64,000 bases of DNA from contig JBBDNN010000006.1 in assembly GCA_040877545.1 (NCBI GenBank), forward strand, positions 1 to 64,000, written 5' to 3'. Made by a program: the position numbers and the translations under genes. Source of the DNA: Gracilimonas sp040877545. GTDB lineage: Bacteria > Bacteroidota > Rhodothermia > Balneolales > Balneolaceae. Positions 52,705 to 62,789 of this stretch are shown here, piece after piece (within the stretch, counting starts at the first letter, position 1; each line of letters starts with the position of its first letter). The notes beneath the pieces were generated by a model. That model was given only the letters and a program-made list of their open reading frames with translations, did not search any database and was not told the origin of the DNA.

Positions 52705-53619
52705 ATGGCAACAAAAAAAGTATTAGGACGAGGATTAGGAGCTTTTTTCCCTGAATACCAGGATGAAAAAGAAGCAGCATCAAAAAAAGAAGGTGTTGAG
52801 AAGAATCTTGTTCAGCCCGAAGACCGGGTTAATATTGTACTTTTTGTACCGGTTGATCATATACGGGCAAACCCCAATCAACCCCGAAAAGAATTTGATG
52901 AAGAAAAGCTGGATGAGTTGGCTTCTTCCATTAAAAAGCATGGCCTCATTCAGCCCATAACCGTGCGCTATATTGGCGAAAAGCGTTTTGAACTCATAAG
53001 TGGAGAGCGACGGTTACGTGCAGCAAGATTAGCTGGCCTAGCCGAAATCCCTGCTTTTATCAGAGAAGCTGACGATGAGCAAAGCATGGCTTTTGCCCTT
53101 ATTGAAAATATACAACGGGAGGAGTTAAATCCGCTGGAAGTTGCCATGGGTTATAAAAGGCTTTTAGAAGAGTTTGATTATACACAGGCAGAGGTGGCAG
53201 AACGCGTAGGTAAAAATCGGACAACGGTAACTAATATGTTACGTCTTCTGAATCTTCCGGATTTTCTGCAGAGAGCTATGAAATCGAACCAGGTTTCAAT
53301 GGGGCATGCCCGTGCTTTACTAACAATTGATGATGCTGAAGTTCAAAAGAAAATATTAGACAAAACAATTCAAAATGGATGGTCGGTTAGACAAATAGAA
53401 GAAGCGGTGCGTGCACTTGATAAACCTGCTTCATCAAAGAATAAATCAAAAAAAGATCCTCCAAATCCATTTTATAATGAAATTTCAGCCCGGCTTAGGC
53501 GTACATTTAGTACAAAAGTAAATGTGCAACCAAAAAAAGATGGTGGAGAAATCAGGATTGAATATTATTCCGATGATGATCTTGAACGATTACTTGGCAT
53601 TTTTGACGCGCTCGATTAG
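52705..53619 (+). CDS. parB: Chromosome-partitioning protein ParB (Spo0J)
   Basis: A 304-residue parS-binding CTPase-type protein. The ParB/Srx domain contains IRANPNQPRKEFDEEKLDELA in part and the CTP-site motif GERRLRAARLAG. The HTH (TQAEVAERVGKNRTTVTNMLRLL, key block VGKNRTTVT) and C-terminal dimer domain complete it. No obvious parS (TGTTTCACGTGAAACA) was noticed in this window. Confidence 0.96.
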   Translation: MATKKVLGRGLGAFFPEYQDEKEAASKKEGVEKNLVQPEDRVNIVLFVPVDHIRANPNQPRKEFDEEKLDELASSIKKHGLIQPITVRYIGEKRFELISGERRLRAARLAGLAEIPAFIREADDEQSMAFALIENIQREELNPLEVAMGYKRLLEEFDYTQAEVAERVGKNRTTVTNMLRLLNLPDFLQRAMKSNQVSMGHARALLTIDDAEVQKKILDKTIQNGWSVRQIEEAVRALDKPASSKNKSKKDPPNPFYNEISARLRRTFSTKVNVQPKKDGGEIRIEYYSDDDLERLLGIFDALD

Positions 53620-53623
53620 CTTA

Positions 53624-54229
53624 ATGCTAATTATGGGATTTGCTTTTTACTCTTTGGGGTGGTCTCAAAGTTATAGCATATCACCTCAAAAATTTGTACC
53701 CGTTAATTTTTCTGTAAAACAGGATACAATTAATGCTGCTAGTGAATATCCTGATCCTAAAAAAGTACTATATCAATCTTTAATGATTCCGGGATGGGGG
53801 CAAATTACTAACAAGCAGGTATGGAAAGTTCCTATTGTGTACGGGCTGCTTGGCGGACTATCCTATTACAGTGTTACACTCCATAAAAATTATCATGATC
53901 ACCGGGCGGCTTTTTATAATTTAAATCCTGAGACCCCTGATGATCTGAAATTTGGACCAACTCCGGATTATATACCTCCAACAGCAGATTTAAATTCGCT
54001 GCGAAACAATCGAAATTACTATAGAAACAGACGAGATTTCATCTATATAACCATTGTACTTGCCTATGCACTAAATGCAATTGATGCTTATGTTTTTGCA
54101 CATCTTAGATCTTTCGATGTTTCTGATGATCTTTCAATGAATGCTGGGTTTAAGCCAAGCCTGATAAATACCAAATTGATAGAACCTGTTCCATCAATTT
54201 CATTGTCTATACAACTGAGGTATAAATAA
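53624..54229 (+). CDS. DUF5683 domain protein
   Basis: A membrane-associated protein of about 201 residues. The start is uncertain: ATG 53624 gives a signal segment (MLIMGFAFYSLGWSQ) just after the parB stop, while TTG 53603 (inside parB) would add TRSIS. The DUF5683 core is clear: LMIPGWGQITNKQVWKVPIVYG, then SLRNNRNYYRNRRDF and a helix YITIVLAYALNAIDAYVFAHL. The protein follows parB in many Bacteroidota; its function is unknown, and a role tied to envelope or chromosome segregation is inference only. Confidence 0.8.
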   Translation: MLIMGFAFYSLGWSQSYSISPQKFVPVNFSVKQDTINAASEYPDPKKVLYQSLMIPGWGQITNKQVWKVPIVYGLLGGLSYYSVTLHKNYHDHRAAFYNLNPETPDDLKFGPTPDYIPPTADLNSLRNNRNYYRNRRDFIYITIVLAYALNAIDAYVFAHLRSFDVSDDLSMNAGFKPSLINTKLIEPVPSISLSIQLRYK

Positions 54230-54409
54230 AGAATGTGTGAGAGAAAAAATGGGAACATGAAAACTACTACTGGAGTTTAATCATACTAAATGTGTTTATA
54301 AGAGAGTTATAATAAAAGCAGTAAAATTTATATTAAGCGTCAAATTTTATTAACTTCGGCGCTTCAATCAAGATCATTCATACAATAACGATCACAAATA
54401 AAAAGAAAA

Positions 54410-55444
54410 ATGAAGATTCTAAAATCTAGTTCATTGGCACTTGTTTTTGTTTTGATGGCAACAAGTATTTTTGCACAGACAAAAACAGATGCGATAAATT
54501 TATTTAATGCAGGTTTAGAAGAAGCAAAAGCAGCAAATTATGATGCTGCTGTTTCTAACTTCACTCAAGCTATTACTATTTCCGAAGAGCTTGGCGAAGA
54601 AGGGGAAGATATTAAGAGCCGTTCAGAAAGACAGATACCAGCAATGTACTTTCAAAAAGCCAGAGAGGTTTATGCTGATTATCAAGCTAACCGAGGAATA
54701 GAAAATCTGGATGCAACAATTTCAGCTTTCCGCGAAGCTGCAGATGTTGCAGAAGATTATAACGACGAAAGAATAGCCCCTCAAGCCAGAGGTGTTATCC
54801 CTCAACTTTACTACCAAAAATCTTTATTATTGTATAATGAAGAAGATTATGAAGGGGCAAATGAGGCTGTTGAAACTGCATTAAATGATAATCCCAATTA
54901 TGCCTTGGCTTTCTATCAAAAAGCTAAAATTCATAAGCGAACAAATGATACGAATGGGGATGGAGTAATTGATCAGGAGTTAGACGATTTATTGAATTTT
55001 TATGATCAGGCAGTAACAGTAGCTGAGGAAACAAACAAAACAGATGTGGTAAGTAGAGCACGAGATGCTGCCCATGATGAATTACTTGCATTAGGAGCAC
55101 AGGCTTCTCAAAATGATCAGGTAGATGAAGCTATTAGTTTGTTGGATAGAGCCCTCACTTACGATGAGAATTCTGCTGATGTACATTTTAGACTTGCAGA
55201 GGCCTATAATAAAAAAGACGAGGCAAATGATGCTGTAACTCATGCAACACAAGCTTTAGAAAATGAAACAGGAGGGAGAACCGATCGGGCTAAAATTTAT
55301 TTTGAATTAGGTTATGCCCATCAAACTCTTGGTAATAAATCGGAAGCATGTGATGCATTTGGCAACGCATTGTTCGGATCTTTTAAATCACCTGCAGAAC
55401 ACAAGATGGAATTTGAGCTAAAATGTGATTCAACTGCTCCCTAA
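54410..55444 (+). CDS. TPR-repeat secreted protein
   Basis: A 344-residue protein with a signal peptide (ending STSIFA-QTK) and repeated TPR-like helices. Recognisable units are AANYDAAVSNFTQAITI, EEDYEGANEAVETALNDNPNYALAFYQKA, QVDEAISLLDRALTYDENSADVHFRLAEAY and GRTDRAKIYFELGYAHQTLG. DTNGDGVID (about residue 182) is a calcium-loop-like insertion. A scaffold function is likely; partners are unknown. A strong terminator follows. Confidence 0.85.
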   Translation: MKILKSSSLALVFVLMATSIFAQTKTDAINLFNAGLEEAKAANYDAAVSNFTQAITISEELGEEGEDIKSRSERQIPAMYFQKAREVYADYQANRGIENLDATISAFREAADVAEDYNDERIAPQARGVIPQLYYQKSLLLYNEEDYEGANEAVETALNDNPNYALAFYQKAKIHKRTNDTNGDGVIDQELDDLLNFYDQAVTVAEETNKTDVVSRARDAAHDELLALGAQASQNDQVDEAISLLDRALTYDENSADVHFRLAEAYNKKDEANDAVTHATQALENETGGRTDRAKIYFELGYAHQTLGNKSEACDAFGNALFGSFKSPAEHKMEFELKCDSTAP

Positions 55445-55462
55445 CATTTCATTTAGGAATGA

Positions 55463-55488
55463 AAGCCTGCTACCTGGCAGGCTTTTTT
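55463..55488 (+). terminator. Rho-independent terminator after the TPR gene
   Basis: AAGCCTGC (55463-55470) pairs perfectly with GCAGGCTT (55477-55484), with the loop TACCTG, and is followed by a T-run. Confidence 0.85.
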
Positions 55489-55531
55489 ATATGTAATCCT
55501 CTTTTTCTTTTCATTGAAAACAGGCATTCCC

Positions 55532-55539
55532 TATCTTTG
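55532..55539 (+). promoter_or_regulatory. -7 promoter box of tkt
   Basis: TATCTTTG, the Bacteroidota-type -7 consensus, lies 39 bases before the transketolase start. The -33 element is not clear. Confidence 0.55.
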
Positions 55540-55578
55540 CATTTGCAAAAATAATTACTCACTCAATTTATAAAATTC

Positions 55579-57573
55579 ATGCCTGCAACTACGCTAGATA
55601 AGCTTTGTGTTAATACAATCAGAACTCTTTCAATGGATGCCGTTCAAAAAGCTAATTCTGGCCATCCTGGCATGCCGATGGGAATGGCTGACGTCGCTTT
55701 TGTTCTTTGGACTAAATTCCTTAAACATAACCCTAAAAATCCTGATTGGTTTGATCGTGACCGCTTTATCCTTTCAGCAGGTCATGGTTCTATGCTTTTA
55801 TACAGTATGCTGCATTTGACAGGATATGATTTAAGTCTTGATGATATTAAAAACTTCAGGCAAACAGGTAGTAAGACCGCAGGACATCCGGAATACGGCA
55901 TGGCACCGGGAATTGAAACTACCACCGGGCCGCTTGGCCAGGGATTCGGGACCGGGGTTGGTATGGCTATGGCCGAGCACTTCCTCTCAAATACATTCAA
56001 TAAAGAGGATCAAAATATTGTAGATCATTATACATATGCTATTATTAGTGATGGTGATTTGATGGAGGGTATTTCGCATGAATCAGCTTCACTTGCAGGA
56101 CATCTCGGTTTAGGTAAAATGATTTATCTATATGATTCCAACCGGATCTCCATTGAAGGTTCTACCGATCTTGCCTTCACAGAAGATGTTTCTAAACGTT
56201 TTGATGCTTATCAATGGCATGTAGTAGAAATTGATGCTCATAATCATGACCAGATTACTTCTGCTATTAAGGAGGCCCAATCTGTCACAGATAAACCATC
56301 AATTATTGTATGCCGCAGTCATATCGGTTTTGGCAGTCCGAATAAACAGGACAGTGAAACTTCACATGGTTCACCACTGGGCGAAGATGAAATAAAATTG
56401 ACCAAAGAAGGATACGGCTGGGATCCAGATAAAAAATTCTTTATTCCTGAAGAAGCCCTGAAAGTTTTCCGAGAAGGAGTAGAAAAAGGTGCTAAAGCTG
56501 AAGCTGAATGGAATGAAAAACTCAATGAATATGAAAAAAGCCATTCCAGTGAGGCTAAATCTTTTAAATCATGGATAAACCGTGAAATCTCGAAAGATCT
56601 GGAAAAAAAGCTTCCCGTTTTTGAAGAAAGTGAAAAAGGTATAGCCACACGTGCTGCCTCAGGTAAAGTTATCAATGCAATTAAGGATATACTGCCTAAT
56701 TTATTTGGAGGATCTGCAGATCTTGCAGGTAGTACCAAAACGGATATTGAAGGACACGGATCTTACATTATTGATAAACCAGTAGGCAGAACAATTCACT
56801 ACGGAGTCAGGGAACACGGAATGGGTGCTGCTGTTAATGGAATGGTTCTTCATACAGGGTTAATTCCTTATGGTGCAACCTTTTTTGTGTTTACCGATTA
56901 TATGCGTCCTGCTATCCGTATTGCTTCTCTGATGAAAGTACCATCCATTTTTGTGCTTACTCACGATAGTATTGGCCTTGGAGAAGACGGGCCCACTCAT
57001 CAGCCCGTAGAGCATCTGGCAAGTTTGCGAGCAATGCCAGGCCTCACCATTTTGCGTCCCGGTGATGCAAATGAAACCTCCTATGCCTGGAAAACAGCTA
57101 TAGATAATGCGCACGGTCCTACATTATTAGTATTAACCCGCCAGAACATGCCCACTTACGCCAGGACAGAAAAAAATCCGGCTTCCCTTGTGCAAAAAGG
57201 AGCCTATATATTTGCAGAATCATTTAAAGAAACACCGGATGCCATTTTGATTGGGACAGGTTCTGAGCTTCACCTCGCAGTAAATGCCAAAATCCAGCTG
57301 AAAGAAAAAGGAATTGATGCCCGCGTGGTAAGTATGCCTAGCTGGGAATTATTTGCGAAACAAAGTGAAGAGTATAAAGAAACAGTTCTCCCAAAAAAGA
57401 TAACAAATCGTGTTTCAGTAGAAGCCGGTTCTACCTTTGGCTGGGAACGCTGGGTGGGCCCTGAGGGTACAGCTATTGGAATTGATACCTTTGGGGAATC
57501 AGGTCCTTACGAAGAGTTGTACGAGCATTTTGGCATCACAACCGATGCAATAGTAAAAGCTGCGATTGGCTGA
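55579..57573 (+). CDS. tkt: Transketolase
   Basis: A 664-residue thiamine-diphosphate enzyme of the non-oxidative pentose phosphate pathway and a partner of the gluconate/6-phosphogluconate route in this window. The opening is the family's RTLSMDAVQKANSGHPGMPMG. The ThDP motif is GDGDLMEGISHESASLAGHLGL in part (core GDGDLMEG). The pyrimidine-binding block contains GVREHGMGAAVNG and EDGPTHQPVEHLASLRAMPG in part. Length matches TktA. Confidence 0.97.
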   Translation: MPATTLDKLCVNTIRTLSMDAVQKANSGHPGMPMGMADVAFVLWTKFLKHNPKNPDWFDRDRFILSAGHGSMLLYSMLHLTGYDLSLDDIKNFRQTGSKTAGHPEYGMAPGIETTTGPLGQGFGTGVGMAMAEHFLSNTFNKEDQNIVDHYTYAIISDGDLMEGISHESASLAGHLGLGKMIYLYDSNRISIEGSTDLAFTEDVSKRFDAYQWHVVEIDAHNHDQITSAIKEAQSVTDKPSIIVCRSHIGFGSPNKQDSETSHGSPLGEDEIKLTKEGYGWDPDKKFFIPEEALKVFREGVEKGAKAEAEWNEKLNEYEKSHSSEAKSFKSWINREISKDLEKKLPVFEESEKGIATRAASGKVINAIKDILPNLFGGSADLAGSTKTDIEGHGSYIIDKPVGRTIHYGVREHGMGAAVNGMVLHTGLIPYGATFFVFTDYMRPAIRIASLMKVPSIFVLTHDSIGLGEDGPTHQPVEHLASLRAMPGLTILRPGDANETSYAWKTAIDNAHGPTLLVLTRQNMPTYARTEKNPASLVQKGAYIFAESFKETPDAILIGTGSELHLAVNAKIQLKEKGIDARVVSMPSWELFAKQSEEYKETVLPKKITNRVSVEAGSTFGWERWVGPEGTAIGIDTFGESGPYEELYEHFGITTDAIVKAAIG

Positions 57574-57608
57574 TTCCCGTTAACTGCTAACTGAACCACT
57601 GTTCACTG

Positions 57609-58751
57609 TTATTTCATCGGCCGGTGGACACAGGTAAAAGTTACATCATCCAGCGGATCTACTTTCCCGATAAAAGCCTCGAGAGAAGACTGCACTTTAT
57701 TGACAATAGTTTTAGCGTGAAGTGAACCATAAATCTCCATTAGTGATTCAATACGTTCTTCGCCGTATTCTTCTTCACGTTCATTGCGGGATTCATTTAA
57801 TCCGTCTGTATAAAAAAGAACAGAATCTCCCGGTGTGAAATGGAATTTTTTAACCTCCATATTCTTATCTAAAAGTTTGGTTGATGTCATTCCCAGCGCA
57901 AATCCATTAGACTTTAGCTTAAAGGTGGTATCCCGCTCTTTGTTATAGTAAATGGGAATATTATGACCGGCACGAACGTATTCGAAGTGATCTTCATCTT
58001 TCGGAAAAAAAGCGGCACAACCCGTTACAAAAGTTTTGTCTTTACTGTTGCTCTTTATGTAGTTGTTAAGTTGCAGAAATAAATCTTTAGGAGTGGGATG
58101 ATCTCTTTCAATGATCAACTTTACCAGTGCCTGCAATCGTACCATATATAAAGCTGCACTTAATCCTTTTCCTGAGACATCAGCAATAATAACAAATGTG
58201 CCGCGATTCGTTTCTACTACATCGAGGTAATCACCGCCAACTTCTTTGGCTGTATGTGCAAAGGAATAAACCTCCAGGTCTTTTTTGTTGAGAGAAGTTG
58301 CAGGAAGCAAACTCAACTGAATCTCCCTCGCCAAATCAATTTCTTTTTGAACATCCGATTTTTCGAGCAGCTCTATCAGTAAAAGCATAAACATTGAGAG
58401 AAAACCAAAGGGTAGAAGCAGATTCCCAATCAGGAAGTAATCAAGAATCCCAAAAAAACTCAGCAAATAATAAGCCACGAAACTTACCGACCCCAAACCA
58501 AAAATCAGCCGCCGGGTTGGATTCAGGCGCTGGGTTAGATCAGAAAACAACCGGAGAAACTTTACATGCCCGGGAAGCTGCTGCCCTTGCTGGCGCTCGA
58601 TATCTTCAACAGCTTCTTTATAAACCAGCTTCAGGCGTTCAGTGTCGGCAGTGAGTTCTTTGGAAAAACGTTCGCGGCTCATGCCGGAGACATATTCTTT
58701 ATAGAATTTCTTGGTACCGTATCCTGCTTGTGCTTCGTTCTTTAAACTCAA
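57609..58751 (-). CDS. PP2C/SpoIIE-type protein phosphatase, membrane-bound
   Basis: A 380-residue protein. An N-terminal cytoplasmic segment with helices (about 1-70) precedes two transmembrane helices (about 80-140) and a SpoIIE/RsbU phosphatase domain (about 155-378). Motifs are LAREIQLSLLP (linker helix), GGDYLDVV, IADVSGKGLSAALYM, RAGHNIPIYY and VLFYTDGLNESRN, with the metal-binding acidic residues intact. This group dephosphorylates anti-anti-sigma (STAS) proteins; no STAS or RsbW neighbour is present. Confidence 0.9.
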   Translation of the reverse strand: MSLKNEAQAGYGTKKFYKEYVSGMSRERFSKELTADTERLKLVYKEAVEDIERQQGQQLPGHVKFLRLFSDLTQRLNPTRRLIFGLGSVSFVAYYLLSFFGILDYFLIGNLLLPFGFLSMFMLLLIELLEKSDVQKEIDLAREIQLSLLPATSLNKKDLEVYSFAHTAKEVGGDYLDVVETNRGTFVIIADVSGKGLSAALYMVRLQALVKLIIERDHPTPKDLFLQLNNYIKSNSKDKTFVTGCAAFFPKDEDHFEYVRAGHNIPIYYNKERDTTFKLKSNGFALGMTSTKLLDKNMEVKKFHFTPGDSVLFYTDGLNESRNEREEEYGEERIESLMEIYGSLHAKTIVNKVQSSLEAFIGKVDPLDDVTFTCVHRPMK

Positions 58752-58824
58752 TGCCTTCCCGTTCTATTTTTATTTGTTGCGGATGTGTTCGTAATAGCAT
58801 TTAAAAAGTTGTGCTTTCTAATTA

Positions 58825-59811
58825 TTAAAGCTCAAAACCTTTTACCAATTTTTCACGAATTTTAGCTTTTGCACTTTTATCAATGAAAGCCGCGTCAATA
58901 GCATATTCATTGCATTGCAGGAAATGCGAAATATCCCAATTAAAATACCTGTTCAGCCACTTATATTCTTCACCAAGGGTAACATCCGAAAGAGACCTGC
59001 CATCGGTATTAATTCCCATAGAAATTCCTTTTTGGTAAATTTTATTTACGCTATGCTCGCCGAGTGATGAATAAATTCCAGTCTGAATATTACTGGTGGG
59101 GCAAACTTCCAAATGAATATTATTTTTTTTGATGAAATTCAGCAGTTCTTCGTCTTCCGTACTTCGTACTCCATGGCCAATGCGTGATGGATTTAACTGA
59201 TCAATAGTTTCCCAAACACTTTCGGGTCCACGGGCTTCTCCGGAATGAGCGGTACAGGGAATATCGTGTTTATGAGCATATTCAAAAGCTTTCTTATGAG
59301 TATGTACTGGAAGCATTTCATCGGCTGCAATATCAAATCCCACAACATGAGTACCTTTAAAATCCTCCACCAGCTTAACCGTTTCCATGCTTTCTTCTTC
59401 GCTGAAATTTCGGAGCGTGCACAAAATAATTCCCGCCTGAATCCCTGTTTCTTCAATACCGGAACTACATGCTTCATTTACAATTTCCACCACCTGCTTT
59501 ACATTTAATTCCTTCATAATATGCTGAAGTGGGGCAAAACGTATTTCAGCATAAATTACGTTGTCTTCTTTTAACTGTCGGAAAAGATCCAGTGTTACCA
59601 TTTCAAGTTGCTCTGCAGTCTGCATAATTTCGATACTGGCTTGAGCGCATTTAATATATTCCTGGAGACTCGCACAATTTGCAGGCGCAATAAAATCTCT
59701 CTCATATTCTTCTTTTGATATAGATGGTTTTAGTTTTTTTACCACCTCAAAACTCAGCGAACAATCAAGATGTAAATGGAGCTCTATTTTTGGTAATTCA
59801 TTGTAATTCAT
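58825..59811 (-). CDS. add: Adenosine deaminase
   Basis: A 328-residue zinc enzyme that converts adenosine to inosine. Zinc ligands are in ELHLHLDCSLS (HxH), the later His in CTAHSGEARGP, and the Asp in GINTDGRSLSD. The catalytic Glu and His are in HSGEA and GHGVRSTED. The post-Asp sequence is NTDGRS instead of the NTDDP of the mammalian enzyme; this bacterial variant may affect whether adenosine or another aminopurine is preferred. It is convergent with nothing close and divergent from polA. Confidence 0.9.
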   Translation of the reverse strand: MNYNELPKIELHLHLDCSLSFEVVKKLKPSISKEEYERDFIAPANCASLQEYIKCAQASIEIMQTAEQLEMVTLDLFRQLKEDNVIYAEIRFAPLQHIMKELNVKQVVEIVNEACSSGIEETGIQAGIILCTLRNFSEEESMETVKLVEDFKGTHVVGFDIAADEMLPVHTHKKAFEYAHKHDIPCTAHSGEARGPESVWETIDQLNPSRIGHGVRSTEDEELLNFIKKNNIHLEVCPTSNIQTGIYSSLGEHSVNKIYQKGISMGINTDGRSLSDVTLGEEYKWLNRYFNWDISHFLQCNEYAIDAAFIDKSAKAKIREKLVKGFEL

Positions 59812-59912
59812 TCACCCTCATTTCTATTTCATGTAAGAATCTATATTCGTAATTAGATTTAAAAAAAATTAGTTTCCCTTCAATAAATACAGCCGATAAA
59901 ATAACAGATTCA

Positions 59913-62666
59913 ATGTCTAAAAAACTCCTATTTTTACTAGATGGAATGGCGCTTGCCTACCGTGCTCATTTTGCATTTATAAATAGCCGTCTTAAAAATG
60001 CAGAAGGTCTCCCTACCGGTCCGATTTTAGGTTTTGCTAACACACTTGAAAAGATGCTAGCTGAAGAAAAACCAACACATATTGCTGTTGCCTGGGATAC
60101 CAAAGAACCCACTTTTCGCCACGACAAAGACGAAACCTATAAAGCAAACCGGCCGCCACAACCAGATGAATTAAAAATCGGAATTCCTCTTATCAAAGAA
60201 ATGGTAGAGGCTTGGGGCATTCAATGCATTGAAAAAGATGGGTTCGAAGCCGATGATATAATAGGAACCATCGCAAGCCGGGCAAATGCCGATGATGTGG
60301 ATGTAATGCTGGTGACGCCTGATAAAGATTTCATGCAATTGGTGCACGATCATATCCGAATGATGAAACCGGATAATAAAAACGGCGGATTTGATATCAT
60401 CGACCGGGAAGGTGTGAGGGATTATTTCGGCGTATATCCCGAGCAGGTTATTGATGTACTGGCAATTATTGGTGATACGTCAGACAATATTCCAGGAGTT
60501 CCGGGAATCGGTAAAAAAGGTGCTCCCAAACTGATCAACAAGTATGGATCATTGGAAGCCGCCCTTGAAGCTGCACCCGATATTACCGCGAAAAGACAGC
60601 GGGAAGGGCTGATGAATTTTGCCGAACAGGCTTTACATGCCAAAGACATGGTGACTATTAAAACTGATGTACCGGATATAACTGATTGGGAAAAGTTTGG
60701 CTGGAAAGGGCAGGATCGAAAAGAACTTGGCGTATTTTTCAAAAGGATGGGCTTTAAAACGCTCACTAAAAAATATTTGAAAGAGCTGGCCCCTGCTGCT
60801 GAAAAGTTGGGAGACCAGGTAGATCTTTTTGGTTCGTATAAAGAAGAAACTCCCCGACAGCAGCTTGACGAGAAAAAAGTAAGTTATGAGCTGGTAAATA
60901 CTATAGAAGAAGTTACAAAACTGGTAAATGAGCTGATAGCACATGAGAAATTTTGTTTTGATACGGAAACTGATAAACCTGATCCTGTTTGTGCAAAATT
61001 AGTCGGAATATCCTTAAGTGCCATTTCAGGAACGGGCTACTATATTCCTGTAAATGTAGAAGGTGGATTAAAAGAACGGGAAGTAATTGAAAAACTGCGG
61101 CCTTTGTTTGAAAATCCGGAAACAATCAAAATTGCCCATAATTACAAGTTTGATTATCTGATGCTTTTGCGGGCCGGCCTTGGCTTAAAAGGCAAAAAGT
61201 TCGATACCATGATTGCTGCTTACCTGATCGATGCTAATCAACGCCTGAAGATGGACGAGCTTTCAAAAAGTTTGTTGGATTATGAGCCGGTTACTATTGA
61301 AGAAATGATTGGCACAGGGAAAAATCAAAAATCGATGGCAGACCTAGCTCCGGAAGAGATATACCTGTACGCCTGTGAAGATGCAGACATCACCCTGCGC
61401 TTGTATGAGATTTTGAACAACAGGCTGGAAAAGGATTTACTTAATGAAATTGCGTATACGGTTGATTTCCCACTTTCAGAAGTGTTAGCTGAAATGGAAT
61501 ATAAAGGCGTAAAACTTGATGTAGATATGCTGATGGAGTTTTCTGTAGATTTAGAGAAAGACCTGAAGGAACTTGAAACCACTATCTACAAAAAAGCCGG
61601 TGAGAAATTCAACATTAACTCACCCCAGCAGTTAGGAACTATTTTATTTGACAAGATGGATTTACCTGCCGGAAAAAAAACCAAAACCGGTCAGTATTCT
61701 ACCAATGAAGCAGTATTAGTACGATTGGCCCCTAAATATGAAATTTCGAGTATGATCCTGGATTATCGCCAGCTTAGTAAGCTAAAATCCACTTACGTGG
61801 ATGCACTTCCGGCTATCATAAATAAAGAAACGGTGAGGGTGCATACCGAATTTAATCAATGTGTGGCTGCTACCGGAAGATTAAGCTCTTCAAATCCCAA
61901 CCTGCAGAATATTCCTATTCGAACGGAGAGAGGACGAGAAATTCGAAAAGCTTTTATTGCTGAAGAAGGTTATAAAATTCTATCTGCCGATTATTCCCAG
62001 GTTGAACTGCGGGTAATTGCACATATCGCGAAAGACGAGGCGATGACAGAAGCTTTCAAAAATGACGAAGACATTCACGCCAGAACAGCCAAGGAAATAT
62101 TTGGTCTTGATTCGCTGGATGAGGTCACACAGGATCATCGCCGGAAAGCCAAGGAAGTGAATTTTGGCATTCCTTATGGTGTGAGTGCCTATGGTCTTGC
62201 TTCACGCTTAGGCATTGAAAATAACGAAGGAAAGGAAATGATTGAGCAGTATTTCGAGCGCTTCCCAAATATCCTGAAATACATCAATCGCACCAAAGAA
62301 TTTGCCCGGGAACACGGATACGTAAAAACCTTGAGTGGCAGAAGACGATATATCCCTGAAATAAATTCAGGCAACTGGAATCGCCGGGGCTTTGCCGAAC
62401 GGACAGCCATAAATATGCCTATTCAGGGCACAGCGGCTGACATTATCAAAATTGCTATGATTAACATTCATGATTGGCTGAAAGAAAATGATAAGAAAAG
62501 CCGCATGTTGTTACAGGTTCATGATGAACTCATTTTTGAAATTCACGAAAGTGAGCTCGATGAAGTTCCCGCTAAAATTGAGGAATTGATGGAATCGGCT
62601 TATCCCTTAAGTGTGCCTTTAAAAGTAGATATGGGATTAGGCGTGAACTGGTTGGAAGCGCATTAG
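59913..62666 (+). CDS. polA: DNA polymerase I
   Basis: A 917-residue polymerase with three intact domains. The 5' nuclease (about 1-300) has LLDGMALAYRAHF, EADDIIGTIA and GDTSDNIPGVPGIGKKGAPKL in part. The 3'-5' exonuclease (about 320-500) keeps its acidic residues: FDTETD (DxE), HNYKFDYL and YACEDAD. The polymerase (about 520-917) has motif A SADYSQVELRVIAH, motif B RRKAKEVNFGIPYG and motif C QVHDELIFE. Length fits the 928-residue E. coli enzyme. It works in repair and Okazaki-fragment processing. Confidence 0.97.
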   Translation: MSKKLLFLLDGMALAYRAHFAFINSRLKNAEGLPTGPILGFANTLEKMLAEEKPTHIAVAWDTKEPTFRHDKDETYKANRPPQPDELKIGIPLIKEMVEAWGIQCIEKDGFEADDIIGTIASRANADDVDVMLVTPDKDFMQLVHDHIRMMKPDNKNGGFDIIDREGVRDYFGVYPEQVIDVLAIIGDTSDNIPGVPGIGKKGAPKLINKYGSLEAALEAAPDITAKRQREGLMNFAEQALHAKDMVTIKTDVPDITDWEKFGWKGQDRKELGVFFKRMGFKTLTKKYLKELAPAAEKLGDQVDLFGSYKEETPRQQLDEKKVSYELVNTIEEVTKLVNELIAHEKFCFDTETDKPDPVCAKLVGISLSAISGTGYYIPVNVEGGLKEREVIEKLRPLFENPETIKIAHNYKFDYLMLLRAGLGLKGKKFDTMIAAYLIDANQRLKMDELSKSLLDYEPVTIEEMIGTGKNQKSMADLAPEEIYLYACEDADITLRLYEILNNRLEKDLLNEIAYTVDFPLSEVLAEMEYKGVKLDVDMLMEFSVDLEKDLKELETTIYKKAGEKFNINSPQQLGTILFDKMDLPAGKKTKTGQYSTNEAVLVRLAPKYEISSMILDYRQLSKLKSTYVDALPAIINKETVRVHTEFNQCVAATGRLSSSNPNLQNIPIRTERGREIRKAFIAEEGYKILSADYSQVELRVIAHIAKDEAMTEAFKNDEDIHARTAKEIFGLDSLDEVTQDHRRKAKEVNFGIPYGVSAYGLASRLGIENNEGKEMIEQYFERFPNILKYINRTKEFAREHGYVKTLSGRRRYIPEINSGNWNRRGFAERTAINMPIQGTAADIIKIAMINIHDWLKENDKKSRMLLQVHDELIFEIHESELDEVPAKIEELMESAYPLSVPLKVDMGLGVNWLEAH

Positions 62667-62752
62667 TGGAAATTCCAAATTTTATTGAATTATTTCAAAA
62701 GCTTTTCAGCAAAAGATAAAAAATCACTCAAAATCCTATTTTATAAAAACAT

Positions 62753-62760
62753 TATCTTTG
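62753..62760 (+). promoter_or_regulatory. -7 promoter box of purB
   Basis: TATCTTTG, the Bacteroidota-type -7 consensus, 29 bases before ATG 62790. No -33 element is evident. Confidence 0.55.
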
Positions 62761-62789
62761 GCGGGAAATCAAATTCAAAACACCAATAA

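Noticed and set aside
51840..54300. parS sites near parAB
   Set aside because: No match to TGTTTCACGTGAAACA was found by eye.
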